DNA of 64,000 nt from Paraburkholderia sp. IMGN_8 (GTDB lineage Bacteria > Pseudomonadota > Gammaproteobacteria > Burkholderiales > Burkholderiaceae): NCBI RefSeq assembly GCF_038050405.1, contig NZ_CP150900.1, positions 1,550,001 through 1,614,000 of the forward strand. Direction: 5' to 3'. This document shows, piece by piece, positions 10,470-19,998 of the stretch. Under the pieces are notes generated by a model. That model worked only from the letters and a program-made list of their open reading frames with translations, was not told where the DNA came from and did no database searches. Position 1 is the stretch's first letter; the number at the start of each line of letters is the position of its first letter. The translations under genes and the position numbers were made by a program.

Positions 10470-10702
10470 AGGCTCAGGTCTGGATGTTATACTCCGAGCC
10501 ATTCTAACAAAAGGTCTGCGCGTTCCGTCGAACCGCCGACTGTCTTTTCGCCACTCGTGGTCGTCTCCGCCTTGATCGCAGCCTGATCGCCGCACCAGGT
10601 GCGCCGGTTTGCTGCTGTAAGTGAAGCACCCGCCAGTCTGCTAGCGGGGTGCGGCACGCACTAACACATTGCGGATTTCTTTCGGCCCACGCACCGTTCT
10701 CT

Positions 10703-12100
10703 ATGGAATCACTGCGCATCTACAACACGCTCGCGCGTGACAAACAAACTTTCGTGCCGCTGCAAGAAGGCGTTGTGCGGATGTACGTCTGCGGGATGAC
10801 CGTGTACGACTATTGTCACGTCGGTCACGCGCGGGTGATGGTCGTGTTCGATATCGTGCAGCGGTGGTTGCGCACGCTCGGCTACGACGTGACCTATGTA
10901 CGCAACATCACCGACATCGACGACAAGATCATCCGGCGTGCGGTGGAGAACGGCGAGACGATCAAATCGCTGACCGATCGCTTCATCGCCGCGTTGCATG
11001 AGGACGCGGATGCGCTTGGCATCGAGCGACCCGATATCGAGCCGCGCGCCACCGATTTCATTGCGCAGATGCTCGGCATGATCGAGAAGCTCGAAACGAA
11101 CGGCTACGCGTATCGGGCGAGCGACGGCGACGTGAACTACGCCGTGCGCAAGTTCGTGGGCTACGGCAAGCTGTCGGGCAAGTCGCTCGAAGATCTGCGC
11201 GCGGGCGAACGCGTCGCGGCGAACGACGCGAAGCAGGACCCGCTCGACTTCGTTCTGTGGAAGCAGGCGAAGCCGGAGGAGCCGGCGGACACCGGCTGGG
11301 AGTCGAAGTACGGGCGCGGCCGGCCTGGCTGGCATATCGAATGCTCGGCAATGGGCTGCACGTTGCTCGGCGATCATTTCGACATTCATGGCGGCGGTCA
11401 GGACCTGCAGTTTCCGCACCACGAAAACGAGATCGCGCAGAGTGAAGCTGCGACCGGACAAACATTCGTCAATTACTGGATGCACAACGGCTACGTGCAG
11501 ATCGACAATGAGAAGATGTCGAAGTCGTTGAACAATTTCTTTACGATCCGCGAAGTATTGGCGCAGTACGATGCCGAGGTCGTGCGCTTTTTTATCGCGC
11601 GAGCTCATTACCGTTCGCCGTTAAATTACAGCGACGTGCATATCGACGACGCCCGCAATGCCCTTGCGCGTTTGTACACCGCGCTCAAGGACGTCACGCC
11701 GGACAGCGCGGAACTCGACTGGAACGAAGCGCATGCGCAGCGTTTTCAGGCAGCGATGAACGACGACTTCAACACGCCGGTCGCGGTGTCGGTGTTGTTC
11801 GAGTTGGCAACTGAAGTAAACCGCACGCGCGACCCCGCGCTGGCCCGTCAATTGCGCTCGCTCGCGCAGGTGATCGGGTTGCTCGGCCGTGAGCCGCGTG
11901 CGTATCTGCAGCAGGCTGCGGGCAGCGCTGTCGAAGGCGCGCTCGAGCCCGCCGCGATCGAAGCGAAGATCGCCGCGCGCGTGGCCGCCAAGCAGGCGAA
12001 AGATTATGCGGCAGCGGACCGGATTCGAGCCGAATTGCTCGAGGCCGGCGTTGCACTTGAAGACAAACCCGGCGGGTTGACCGAGTGGCGGCGCGTGTGA
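10703..12100 (+). CDS. cysS: Cysteinyl-tRNA synthetase
   Basis: Charges tRNA-Cys. Class Ia signature motifs are intact: HVGHA at 39-43 (the HIGH motif) and KMSKS at about 271. Zinc ligands are C30 (YVCGMTVYD), the Cys in ECSAMGC, and the His/Glu in [12 protein letters not shown]. The start [17 protein letters not shown] is preferred over an ATG 54 bases upstream because family members start here. 465 residues, the normal length. The gene is divergent from the TPR gene, and the glycosylase gene follows 47 bases later. Confidence 0.96.
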   Translation: MESLRIYNTLARDKQTFVPLQEGVVRMYVCGMTVYDYCHVGHARVMVVFDIVQRWLRTLGYDVTYVRNITDIDDKIIRRAVENGETIKSLTDRFIAALHEDADALGIERPDIEPRATDFIAQMLGMIEKLETNGYAYRASDGDVNYAVRKFVGYGKLSGKSLEDLRAGERVAANDAKQDPLDFVLWKQAKPEEPADTGWESKYGRGRPGWHIECSAMGCTLLGDHFDIHGGGQDLQFPHHENEIAQSEAATGQTFVNYWMHNGYVQIDNEKMSKSLNNFFTIREVLAQYDAEVVRFFIARAHYRSPLNYSDVHIDDARNALARLYTALKDVTPDSAELDWNEAHAQRFQAAMNDDFNTPVAVSVLFELATEVNRTRDPALARQLRSLAQVIGLLGREPRAYLQQAAGSAVEGALEPAAIEAKIAARVAAKQAKDYAAADRIRAELLEAGVALEDKPGGLTEWRRV

Positions 12101-12147
12101 GCGCACCTCGTACTTCCCTTTGATCGACTCGCCAGGCAGGAGGCAGG

Positions 12148-13209
12148 ATGGCAACGGCCACGAAGACGCCGGCTAAACGAGCCGCGTCTCAAACAAACGC
12201 AGCAGCCGCAGCAAAATCGACCAGAACGTCGACTCGCGCGGGCAGCGTCGCGGTAAAGAAAGCATCGTCGAAAGCCACCTTGGTGGCGGCAAAGACCGGC
12301 GCGAGTGCAGCGACGGGTGCAACGAAGAAGCCCGTGGTCAAACGCGCGCTCAATGGTGCGTCGGCACACGCGCCCGCTTCGAAGCGGGCCAAAACACAGC
12401 GGCCGTCGCGCGCAAAAGGCAACGGCGCATTGCCGGCTGAACTGGCCGGTGACGTGCAGGGACTCGCGCGCGACGCGCACGAGGGCGAAGTCGTGCGCAA
12501 GACACGCTCGTCGGGCAACGCAGGCGGCGAAGCGGCGAGCGATATCGAAGTCGCGGTGCCGGTGCAGATCGGCGGGCTCACGCCCGAGGTCACGCGTCCG
12601 GCGTATTGGGACAAGGCGTGTGCCGACCTCGTCAAGCGCGACCGGATTCTGAAGAAGCTGATCCCGAAGTTCGGTCCGGTGCATTTGCTGAGCCGCGGCG
12701 ATCCGTTCGTCACGCTCGCGCGTTCGGTGGTCGGGCAGCAGATTTCGGTGGCGTCCGCGCAAGCGGTCTGGGCGAAAGTCGAGACGGCGTGTCCGAAGCT
12801 CGTGCCGCAGCAGTTCATCAAGCTCGGTCAGGAGAAGCTGACCGCGTGCGGACTGTCCAGGCGCAAGGCCGAATACGTGCTCGATCTGGCGCAGCATTTC
12901 GTCTCGGGTGCCTTGCACGTCGGCAAGTGGACCTCGATGGAAGACGAGGCGGTGATCGCCGAGCTGACGCAGATTCGCGGCATCGGCCGCTGGACCGCGG
13001 AAATGTTCCTGATCTTCAATCTGTCGCGCCCGGACGTTCTGCCGCTCGACGACCTGGGTCTGATCCGGGCCATCAGCGTCAATTACTTTAGCGGCGAACC
13101 GGTCACGCGCAGCGAAGCGCGTGAAGTCGCGGCGAACTGGGAGCCGTGGCGCACTGTCGCCACCTGGTATATGTGGCGTAGTCTCGATCCGTTGCCGGTC
13201 GACTGCTGA
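12148..13209 (+). CDS. DNA-3-methyladenine glycosylase II (AlkA-type) with histone-like N-terminal tail
   Basis: Base-excision repair enzyme of the HhH-GPD superfamily, removing alkylated bases. Residues about 140-353 are the catalytic part: SVVGQQISVASAQAV, the helix-hairpin-helix RGIGRWTAEMF at about 277, and LPLDDLGLIRA with the catalytic Asp at about 300. Residues 1-115 are a separate low-complexity tail rich in Lys, Ala, Ser and Thr (ATKTPAKRA, KKASSKATL, KRAKTQRPSRAKG), resembling histone H1 tails and likely to bind DNA nonspecifically. The ATG is preceded by an AGGAGG-type site. Typical AlkA-like enzymes of this branch have about 210-240 residues, so the tail accounts for the extra length. 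Confidence 0.88.
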   Translation: MATATKTPAKRAASQTNAAAAAKSTRTSTRAGSVAVKKASSKATLVAAKTGASAATGATKKPVVKRALNGASAHAPASKRAKTQRPSRAKGNGALPAELAGDVQGLARDAHEGEVVRKTRSSGNAGGEAASDIEVAVPVQIGGLTPEVTRPAYWDKACADLVKRDRILKKLIPKFGPVHLLSRGDPFVTLARSVVGQQISVASAQAVWAKVETACPKLVPQQFIKLGQEKLTACGLSRRKAEYVLDLAQHFVSGALHVGKWTSMEDEAVIAELTQIRGIGRWTAEMFLIFNLSRPDVLPLDDLGLIRAISVNYFSGEPVTRSEAREVAANWEPWRTVATWYMWRSLDPLPVDC

Positions 13210-13237
13210 AAAACAAGAAGCGATGCTATTTTAAAAG

Positions 13238-13261
13238 CTATCAACTGTTAACAATTGATAG
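13238..13261. promoter_or_regulatory. 24-bp near-perfect palindrome upstream of accA
   Basis: CTATCAACTGTTAACAATTGATAG; only one pair departs from perfect symmetry, and the centre TGTTAACA is itself a palindrome. It is AT-rich in a GC-rich setting, lies 29 bases after the glycosylase gene and 73 bases before the accA start, and is not followed by a T-tract. This looks like an operator for a dimeric regulator, not a terminator. Confidence 0.5.
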
Positions 13262-13274
13262 TTGCGAGATGGTT

Positions 13275-13300
13275 TTGACATCCGCGCGCGCGGTTAGAAT
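13275..13300 (+). promoter_or_regulatory. Possible accA promoter
   Basis: TTGACA at 13275-13280 and TAGAAT at 13295-13300. Each hexamer is good but the 14-base spacer is too short for a standard sigma-70 promoter, so either only one is used or the true partner differs. It lies 34 bases before the accA start codon. Confidence 0.4.
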
Positions 13301-13333
13301 ACGCGCTGCCGGTAAGTCCAAGGATTACAACCA

Positions 13334-14305
13334 ATGAAGACCACCTTTCTGGATTTCGAACAGCCGATCGCTGAACTCGAAGCGAAGATCGAAGAATTGC
13401 GCTTCGTGCAGGACGATTCGGCCGTCGATATTTCGGAAGAGATCGAGCGGCTGTCCAAGAAGAGTCAACAGCTCACCAAAGATCTATACGCGAACCTCAC
13501 GCCGTGGCAGGTTTCGCAAATCGCCCGTCACCCGCAACGCCCGTACACGTTCGATTACGTGAACGAGCTGTTCACCGATTTCCACGAACTGCATGGCGAC
13601 CGCAATTATGCGGACGACCTGTCGATCGTCGGCGGCCTCGCGCGTTTTAACGGCCAGGCCTGCATGGTGATCGGTCATCAGAAAGGCCGCGATACGAAGG
13701 AGCGCGCGCTGCGCAACTTCGGCATGCCGCGCCCGGAAGGCTATCGCAAGGCTGAACGTCTGATGCGCCTCGCCGAGAAATTCGGTTTGCCGATTTTCAC
13801 GTTCATCGATACGCCGGGCGCTTATCCGGGCATCGGCGCGGAAGAGCGCGGCCAGTCGGAAGCGATCGGCCGCAACCTGTACGTGATGGCCGAATTGAAG
13901 ACACCGCTGATCGCCACGATCATCGGTGAAGGCGGCTCGGGCGGCGCACTGGCGATTGCTGTCGGCGACAGCGTGCTGATGCTGCAATTCTCGACCTATT
14001 CGGTGATTTCGCCAGAAGGCTGCGCGTCGATTCTGTGGAAGAGCGCCGCCAAGGCGCCGGAAGCAGCGGAAGCGCTGGGCCTGACCGCGCATCGTCTGAA
14101 GGCGCTCGGCCTGATCGACAAGATCGTCAACGAGCCGCTCGGCGGCGCGCATCGCGATCCGAAGGGCATGGCCGCGATGCTGCGCCGTGCGCTTGCCGAT
14201 TCGCTGCGCCAGTTCCAGGGCATGAGCATCAACGACCTGCGTCAACGCCGCTTCGAACGGCTGATGTCGTACGGCAAGTTCAAGGAAACCACGCCGGGTG
14301 CGTAA
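13334..14305 (+). CDS. accA: Acetyl-CoA carboxylase carboxyltransferase subunit alpha
   Basis: Alpha subunit of the carboxyltransferase that makes malonyl-CoA, acting with AccD in the cytoplasm. The 323 residues match the family throughout: N-terminal coiled helices ([20 protein letters not shown]), then [26 protein letters not shown], the [17 protein letters not shown] oxyanion segment, and [13 protein letters not shown]. The C-terminal helix includes [21 protein letters not shown]. The ATG follows an AAGGATTACAACC leader with a usable AAGGA site. tilS follows 48 bases downstream, a common pairing in beta-proteobacteria. Confidence 0.97.
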   Translation: MKTTFLDFEQPIAELEAKIEELRFVQDDSAVDISEEIERLSKKSQQLTKDLYANLTPWQVSQIARHPQRPYTFDYVNELFTDFHELHGDRNYADDLSIVGGLARFNGQACMVIGHQKGRDTKERALRNFGMPRPEGYRKAERLMRLAEKFGLPIFTFIDTPGAYPGIGAEERGQSEAIGRNLYVMAELKTPLIATIIGEGGSGGALAIAVGDSVLMLQFSTYSVISPEGCASILWKSAAKAPEAAEALGLTAHRLKALGLIDKIVNEPLGGAHRDPKGMAAMLRRALADSLRQFQGMSINDLRQRRFERLMSYGKFKETTPGA

Positions 14306-14353
14306 GCCCGCGCGCGTTTTCTTTCGTCATCCAGCGCTCAAGGCGCTAACGAC

Positions 14354-15790
14354 GTGACCACCCCCGCAGACTCGCCCGCCGACCGCCTCGTTCTCGAGGC
14401 GGTCGGCTTGGCGTTGTCCGCGCTGCCGGCGACGGCGCGCTTTGCGATCGCGTTTAGCGGCGGCGTCGATTCGAGCGTATTGCTCGACGCAGCGGTGCGC
14501 GTTGCCGGAGCGTCACGCTGCGTGGCGCTGCATGTGCATCACGGGCTGAGCGCCTTCGCCGATCAGTGGCTCGCGCACTGCGAAGCGTTCGCGCGAGAAC
14601 GTGGTGTGGAATTCGCGGCGCAGCGTGTCGAAGTGTCGCGCGACGCGGGCGTGAGCGTCGAGGCTGCAGCACGCGACGCGCGTTATCGTGCGCTGGACGC
14701 ATTGTGCGCGGCGCGTGACGTGCACACGCTGTGGCTCGCGCAACACGCGGACGATCAGGCGGAGACGGTGCTGTTACAACTGCTGCGCGGCGCCGGGCTC
14801 GCCGGACTGGCAGCGATGGCGCCCGAGTACTTGCCGCCGGGCGCATCTGCCGTGCGTGTGCGGCCGTTACTCCACCTGCTGCGTGCGCAACTCGAGCAAT
14901 ATGCGATCGCCCGAGATCTGTACTGGATCGAAGACGAATCGAACGCGGATACACGTTACGCGCGCAATGCGCTGCGCCACGACGTCACGCCGGCGCTGGC
15001 GGTCCACTTTCCTGGTTTTCGCGACGCGCTCGCGCGCGCGGCGGCGCATGCAGCGTCGGCGCAGCATCTTCTTGATGAGCTGGCGCGCATCGACATGAGC
15101 ATCGCAGCGCGCGAGGAAGGGCGAGCGCTATCGCATGACGCGCTGCTCGCCCTCGACGACGCCCGCGCGCTCAATCTGATGCGCTACTGGGTGCGCTCGC
15201 TGGGTCTTGTCGCCGCATCGACCGCGCGTCTGACCGATGCGTTGCGCCAATTGCGCGAAGTCGGTGAAGCAGGCGAGGGACATAGTCTGCGTGTCGATCA
15301 TGCGGGGCAGGCGCTGCGCAGCTATCGCGGCCTGATCTACTGGGAAGCGGGCGATAGCAGCGAACCCGCCGATGAAACCGCGCTTGCCACGCGTGCTGTT
15401 AGCGAACTTGCATGGCAGGGCGAATCGATCTGGCGTCTGCCGCAATGGCGCGGCACCTTTGTGTTTGCTAATGTCGATGCCGCTTCTGACGATCCTGATG
15501 CCATTCCCGTCAGCGCTCTACGCCGCGCATTGCTGAGCGCGCGTTCGCGCAGCGGCGGCGAACGCATGCGCATCGGCGCTGTGCAAAAGAGCCCAAGCCG
15601 TACGCTGAAGAACCTCTTCCAGGAGCGCGGCATCCCCGCATGGAAGCGCGATGTGCCGCTGCTTTACGTCGGCGACGAACTGCTGTTCGTGCCCTTGCTC
15701 GGCGTGAACCGCGCTGCGCTGTCCGGGCATGTGGACCCGGCCGGATCGAGCGTCAAGATCATCTGGCGTGAGGATCTGCTGATCGCCTGA
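14354..15790 (+). CDS. tilS: tRNA(Ile)-lysidine synthase
   Basis: Modifies C34 of the tRNA-Ile CAU anticodon to lysidine, changing its decoding to AUA. The N-type ATP pyrophosphatase P-loop SGGVDSS is at about residues 35-41, followed by LHVHHGL and the QHADDQAETVLLQLLRG motif. The C-terminal substrate-binding domain includes GERMRIGAVQKSPSRTLKNL and the VPLLYVGDELLFVPLLGV segment. The start is a GTG; there is no ATG nearby in frame and the homologous region begins soon after. 478 residues. Located directly after accA. Confidence 0.95.
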   Translation: MTTPADSPADRLVLEAVGLALSALPATARFAIAFSGGVDSSVLLDAAVRVAGASRCVALHVHHGLSAFADQWLAHCEAFARERGVEFAAQRVEVSRDAGVSVEAAARDARYRALDALCAARDVHTLWLAQHADDQAETVLLQLLRGAGLAGLAAMAPEYLPPGASAVRVRPLLHLLRAQLEQYAIARDLYWIEDESNADTRYARNALRHDVTPALAVHFPGFRDALARAAAHAASAQHLLDELARIDMSIAAREEGRALSHDALLALDDARALNLMRYWVRSLGLVAASTARLTDALRQLREVGEAGEGHSLRVDHAGQALRSYRGLIYWEAGDSSEPADETALATRAVSELAWQGESIWRLPQWRGTFVFANVDAASDDPDAIPVSALRRALLSARSRSGGERMRIGAVQKSPSRTLKNLFQERGIPAWKRDVPLLYVGDELLFVPLLGVNRAALSGHVDPAGSSVKIIWREDLLIA

Positions 15791-16155
15791 CCGGCCGGTC
15801 GGACACTCGGGTTATCTATCCAGTGAATTCCCGAAATAGGGCGTAAAACCGCACCGGATAAGCCTTTTCAGCCCTTATTCTGGCCATTTCGGCTTGTCTT
15901 TTTGCGCTCGATCGGGTACGTTACCTTGTTTGCCCGACCCGCTTTTACTGTCGCTTTTGACGTGCTGCCGATCGTGTTCTGTAGTTTCCGGTAAGCCGTT
16001 AGCGATCATTCACGGGCAAATCCGCGCGTGCTGCACGCGCGCTGCATCTACGCCGCCACACACTTTGCCGTCGTTCCAGAAACGTTGCGCTCTTGTGCTT
16101 TTGTGCGGTCGTCTCCAGCGCGCCAGCGCGGTTTCTCCTCCAGTTCAGAACGACA
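15791..16155. other. Intergenic region before lysC
   Basis: 365 bases without a convincing gene. Short open frames occur but have no start signal or recognisable product. No T-tract terminator or clear operator was seen; the lysC promoter must lie in this stretch. Confidence 0.5.
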
Positions 16156-17406
16156 ATGGCACTCATCGTACATAAATACGGCGGCACCTCGATGGGCTCG
16201 GTCGAGCGCATCAAGAACGTCGCCAAGCGCGTCGCGAAATGGCACAAGGCCGGCCACAAGATGGTCGTCGTGCCGTCGGCGATGTCCGGCGAAACCAACC
16301 GCTTGCTCGGTCTCGCGAAAGAAATCACGACTCAGCCGAGCCCGCGCGAACTCGATATGATCGCCGCCACCGGCGAGCAGGTCAGCTCGGGACTGCTGGC
16401 GATTGCGCTGCAGGAAGCGGGCGTCGAGGCCGTCAGCTATGCCGGCTGGCAAGTACCGGTCAGGACCGATAGCGCGTTCACCAAAGCGCGCATTAACGAA
16501 ATCGACGGCGAGCGCGTGCTGCGCGATCTCGACGCGGGCAAAGTGGTGGTGATCACCGGCTTCCAGGGCATCGATCCTGACGGCCACATCACCACGCTCG
16601 GCCGCGGCGGTTCGGATACATCGGCGGTCGCGGTCGCCGCGGCACTGAAAGCGGACGAGTGCCTGATCTACACGGACGTCGACGGCGTCTACACGACCGA
16701 CCCGCGCGTGGTGGAAGAAGCGCGCCGGCTCGATCGCGTGACGTTCGAAGAAATGCTGGAAATGGCAAGCCTGGGTTCGAAGGTGCTGCAGATCCGCTCG
16801 GTGGAATTCGCCGGCAAATATCAGGTGAAGACGCGCGTGCTGTCGAGTCTGACCGATCCGCTGATACCGCTCGACGCTGAAATGAAGTCGGGCACCCTGA
16901 TTACTTTTGAAGAAGACGAGACCATGGAAAAAGCAGTCATCTCGGGCATCGCGTTTCAGCGCGACGAAGCTCGCATCGCCGTGATGGGTGTGCCCGACAA
17001 GCCGGGCATCGCGTATCAGATTCTCGGCCCGGTGGCGGACGCGAATATCGACGTCGACATGATCATCCAGAATCAGAGCGTCGAAGGCAAAACCGCCTTC
17101 ACGTTCACGGTCGGCCGCGGCGATTATCAACGCGCCATGGATATCCTCACCAACCAGGTGAAGGGTCACGTGCAGGCCGAACAGGTGCTGGGCGATCCGA
17201 AGGTGTCGAAGGTGTCGGTGGTCGGCGTCGGTATGCGTTCGCACGTCGGTATCGCGAGCACGATGTTCCGCACGCTGTCGGAAGAGGGCATCAATATCCA
17301 GATGATCTCGACCTCCGAAATCAAGATTTCGGTTCTGATCGACGAGAAATATATGGAGCTCGCCGTGCGCGCGCTGCATAAGGCGTTCGAACTGGATCAA
17401 GCGTAA
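16156..17406 (+). CDS. lysC: Aspartate kinase
   Basis: First enzyme of the aspartate pathway (lysine, threonine, methionine). The start MALIVHKYGGTSMGSVERIK carries the kinase signature KYGGTS; a longer in-frame start 63 bases upstream is not conserved in character. The catalytic domain runs to about residue 250 and includes VVPSAMSGETNRLL, TLGRGGSDTSAVA and YTDVDGVYTTDPR. Two ACT domains follow (about 265-335 and 345-416), the second with GVGMRSHVGIASTMF and EINIQMIS-like residues, which bind feedback-inhibiting amino acids. 416 residues, typical for monofunctional aspartate kinase. Confidence 0.96.
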   Translation: MALIVHKYGGTSMGSVERIKNVAKRVAKWHKAGHKMVVVPSAMSGETNRLLGLAKEITTQPSPRELDMIAATGEQVSSGLLAIALQEAGVEAVSYAGWQVPVRTDSAFTKARINEIDGERVLRDLDAGKVVVITGFQGIDPDGHITTLGRGGSDTSAVAVAAALKADECLIYTDVDGVYTTDPRVVEEARRLDRVTFEEMLEMASLGSKVLQIRSVEFAGKYQVKTRVLSSLTDPLIPLDAEMKSGTLITFEEDETMEKAVISGIAFQRDEARIAVMGVPDKPGIAYQILGPVADANIDVDMIIQNQSVEGKTAFTFTVGRGDYQRAMDILTNQVKGHVQAEQVLGDPKVSKVSVVGVGMRSHVGIASTMFRTLSEEGINIQMISTSEIKISVLIDEKYMELAVRALHKAFELDQA

Positions 17407-17516
17407 TTTGCGGTAAACGACAGGGCGTACAAGAGCGTCTTGTCCGTTATGCGCGGTCAGCGTGAACAAATTGCGTCGTTGATGACAAACCTGGCACAAA
17501 AAGTGTGCGGTAGACA

Positions 17517-17545
17517 TTGACCTCTGCAGTTCGGCCCGCTATTAT
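17517..17545 (+). promoter_or_regulatory. Sigma-70 promoter of tRNA-Ser
   Basis: TTGACC at 17517-17522 and TATTAT at 17540-17545, separated by exactly 17 bases and 42 bases upstream of the tRNA. A good match to the consensus spacing. Confidence 0.7.
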
Positions 17546-17587
17546 CTTGGCTTCGTCGCGCTGACTCCCTGCGCGACCGAAAGTTTG

Positions 17588-17681
17588 GGAGACGTGGCCG
17601 AGAGGTCGAAGGCACTCCCCTGCTAAGGGAGCATCTGGGCCAAAACCTGGATCGAGGGTTCGAATCCCTCCGTCTCCGCCA
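17588..17681 (+). tRNA. tRNA-Ser (anticodon GCU)
   Basis: The acceptor stem pairs GGAGACG (17588-17594) with CGTCTCC (17671-17677), then the discriminator G and an encoded CCA. The anticodon arm is CTCCC-CTGCTAA-GGGAG, giving anticodon GCT, which reads AGC/AGU serine codons. A long variable arm, typical of serine tRNAs, and a TTCGAAT T-loop are present. 94 bases including CCA. It marks the boundary between ordered core genes and the mosaic region to the right, as expected of an island integration site. Confidence 0.96.
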
Positions 17682-17692
17682 GCAATGGCGCC

Positions 17693-17724
17693 AAACCCCG
17701 CAGAGTCTAAGCTCTGCGGGGTTT
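17693..17724 (+). terminator. Rho-independent terminator after tRNA-Ser
   Basis: A 13-bp perfect stem, AAACCCCGCAGAG with CTCTGCGGGGTTT, a 6-base loop and a following TGTTTT run, starting 12 bases after the tRNA. Confidence 0.9.
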
Positions 17725-18280
17725 TGTTTTCTGCGACTTACAAATCGACCATCAAATAATAGGCGGCTTCCCGTCCATGGGAAGGTCTTTGACCATTTGT
17801 TCACGTCGACCGGAGCCAACGAGAACGGTCGAATCGCAGTACGAGCAATGGCAGCCCGCTGCCTACGAGGCGAAACCGACAGCGAAAGAACCTCTCCGCC
17901 TGTCCGAAATAACTTGACCACTACAACTTAACGCACGCTGTGGAAGCACGAAACAGGAAATCGTTGTGCCTGTTTCAGAACGCACGCGCGGCATCCGTAT
18001 CGGTATCCCTACTCTAAGATATCTCATCCGACGAGATCACCGAATTCATCTTGGAAGCCGCGCGACAGCGCAGCTAACGAGGCTCCGATTGCACAGCAAT
18101 GCCGAATTGAATGAATCGGGACGCTGCCGCGCTGCGCAGGCGAGCGATCCGTAGGTGGCCGCGGACCGTTCGGGCGTCGTGCGATCTTCACGAGTTGTTT
18201 TCCCTGATACACCGCCGCCAATAGGTGCAATGGCGTTCCAGACAGGCTTGTATTTCAACCATGTTCAGCACGAGAGTTTC
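17725..18280. other. Intergenic junction after the tRNA
   Basis: 556 bases with no supported gene. Short frames exist on both strands, but none has a ribosome-binding site together with a recognisable product. A repeat of the tRNA 3' end was looked for here and elsewhere in the window and not seen. Confidence 0.5.
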
Positions 18281-19273
18281 ATGAACGACTCGATTGAAGA
18301 CGCAGTTTTCTCAGGCCGTCGCCGGATGTTGCTCGCCAGCGCTGGCGCGGGTGCCGCCGCTGCAGTTGTCGGCACGCCCGTATTTGCAGCGACGGGAGAG
18401 GGTGCCAAGGCACGCAACGCACATGCACTTCACCAAAAAGGCATGCATACAATGAACACAGTCACGACGAAAGACGGTACGCAAATCTATTTCAAGGATT
18501 GGGGTAGCGGGCGTCCAGTTGTTTTTTCTCACGGCTGGCCGCTGGATGCAGACGCATGGGATCCCCAGATGCTCTTTCTCGTGCAGAAGGGCTATCGTGT
18601 GATCGCTCATGACCGCCGAGGTAACGGCCGTTCGGATCAGCCTGGTCACGGTAACGACATGGACACCTACGCGGACGACCTCGCGACCGTCATTGACACG
18701 CTTGACCTGAAGGACATCACGCTGGTGGGGCACTCGACCGGCGGTGGCGAAATTGCACGCTATGTCGGGCGGCACGGCTCGAAGCGCGTGGCAAAGATGG
18801 TCCTGATCGGCGCCGTGCCTCCGCTGATGTTGAAGACCGACGCGAATCCAGACGGGCTGCCAATAGCTGTGTTCGACGGCATTCGCGCGGGCGTCGCAGG
18901 CAATCGCTCACAGTTCTACAGGGATCTCGCCGGGCCGTTCTACGGCTATAACCGCCCGAACGCGAAGATCTCGCAAGGCGTTATCGACGAGTTCTGGCGC
19001 GAAGGCATGTTGGGTTCGATCCTCGGGCAATACGAGTGCATCAAGCAATTCTCCGAAGTCGACTACACCCCCGATCTGGCGAAGATTAATGTGCCGACGC
19101 TGATCCTCCAGGGCGACGCCGACCAGATCGTGCCGCTCGACATTTCGGGGCGCGAGTCCGCGAAGATCATCAAGAACGCAACACTCAAAATCTACCCGGG
19201 CGCGCCGCACGGCATGTGTACGACGCACGCGGATCAGGTGAACGCGGACTTGCTCGCGTTCCTGTCGACCTGA
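18281..19273 (+). CDS. Tat-exported alpha/beta hydrolase of the non-heme chloroperoxidase/arylesterase type
   Basis: Predicted serine hydrolase. The start at 18281 ([20 protein letters not shown]) provides a twin-arginine-like signal, [20 protein letters not shown], ending near PVFAA. An internal Met ([18 protein letters not shown]) is where cytoplasmic relatives start, so the signal looks like an added export module. Catalytic triad: Ser152 in GHSTGGGEI, Asp281 in GDADQIVPL, His310 in GAPHGM. Oxyanion region: [11 protein letters not shown]. 331 residues. Family members hydrolyse esters and show perhydrolase (haloperoxidase) activity; the substrate is unknown. It is the first intact gene after the tRNA. 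Confidence 0.85.
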   Translation: MNDSIEDAVFSGRRRMLLASAGAGAAAAVVGTPVFAATGEGAKARNAHALHQKGMHTMNTVTTKDGTQIYFKDWGSGRPVVFSHGWPLDADAWDPQMLFLVQKGYRVIAHDRRGNGRSDQPGHGNDMDTYADDLATVIDTLDLKDITLVGHSTGGGEIARYVGRHGSKRVAKMVLIGAVPPLMLKTDANPDGLPIAVFDGIRAGVAGNRSQFYRDLAGPFYGYNRPNAKISQGVIDEFWREGMLGSILGQYECIKQFSEVDYTPDLAKINVPTLILQGDADQIVPLDISGRESAKIIKNATLKIYPGAPHGMCTTHADQVNADLLAFLST

Positions 19274-19998
19274 GGTTCGTCAGCAGCGGCGAGGCTTAGT
19301 CAAACATCCATGGTCCGGTCGGTACGTGTGCACCGATCGGACGATTGCCTGAAACCGATGCTCGGCGCCATTTGACCGATGCAGTCAGTGGAGTTTGACG
19401 ATCAGCAGTGCACGTTGATGTGACGCATATTTGATGTGCGTGTTCACCGGAACCCCAGCCATGAACCTCAGCGCATTAGACCTTTCGAGAGTGCAGTTCG
19501 CGTTCACGGTGCCGACGTCGAGCAGCCGGACGGCAGCTTCCTGCATCGGCGAACTCACACTCCCGACCCGCATCAGCGCGTTCGCGCTGGTCCAAATGCA
19601 ATGGCTGCTTGCAGACCAAAAACAACCATCTGAGTTCGTCAGACGATGCATCCGGTAGGTTCGGAATAGGAAATGCAACCGAGAGACCCAGCCAGCAGGT
19701 AGCATGCTTAACACAACCTTGTGTCGAGCGTGTATCCGCGAATCGCAACGGGCTCCTTCTTGGGAGTACACCGACAGCCTGGCGCTGCGACATAGTTGAC
19801 GCCATAAAAAAGACTTTGCAGCGAATGGAATGTTTGCCCCGAGACTGTGTTTGCACCTTCGTACACCAGAATCCAGAGTCCGCTTGGAGTCGGAAGCATC
19901 GACCGGATGATTGGCCGGGTATGGTTCGTCTATCGACTCGCCGCAACGGCTGAGTGAAATCCGCGAATCTCATCCTTCACATATCTCGGAGAAGTCTC
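19274..19998. other. Gene-poor stretch with a possible cydA-like fragment
   Basis: 725 bases without an intact gene. At 19460 an ATG begins a frame whose first residues, MNLSALDLSRVQFAFTV, resemble the N-terminus of cytochrome bd subunit I (compare FHLARMQFAFTV at the start of cioA in this window); the match stops abruptly after about 17 codons. The rest (19510-19998) holds only short frames on both strands. Confidence 0.4.

Noticed and set aside
9098..10586. Long plus-strand frames opposite ppiA and the TPR gene
   Set aside because: Both minus-strand genes have clear domains, signal peptides and start signals; the plus frames are Arg-rich shadows.
17457..17921. 154-codon minus-strand frame over the tRNA
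   Set aside because: It contains RRRDSNPRSRF, the usual false translation of a serine tRNA read in reverse.
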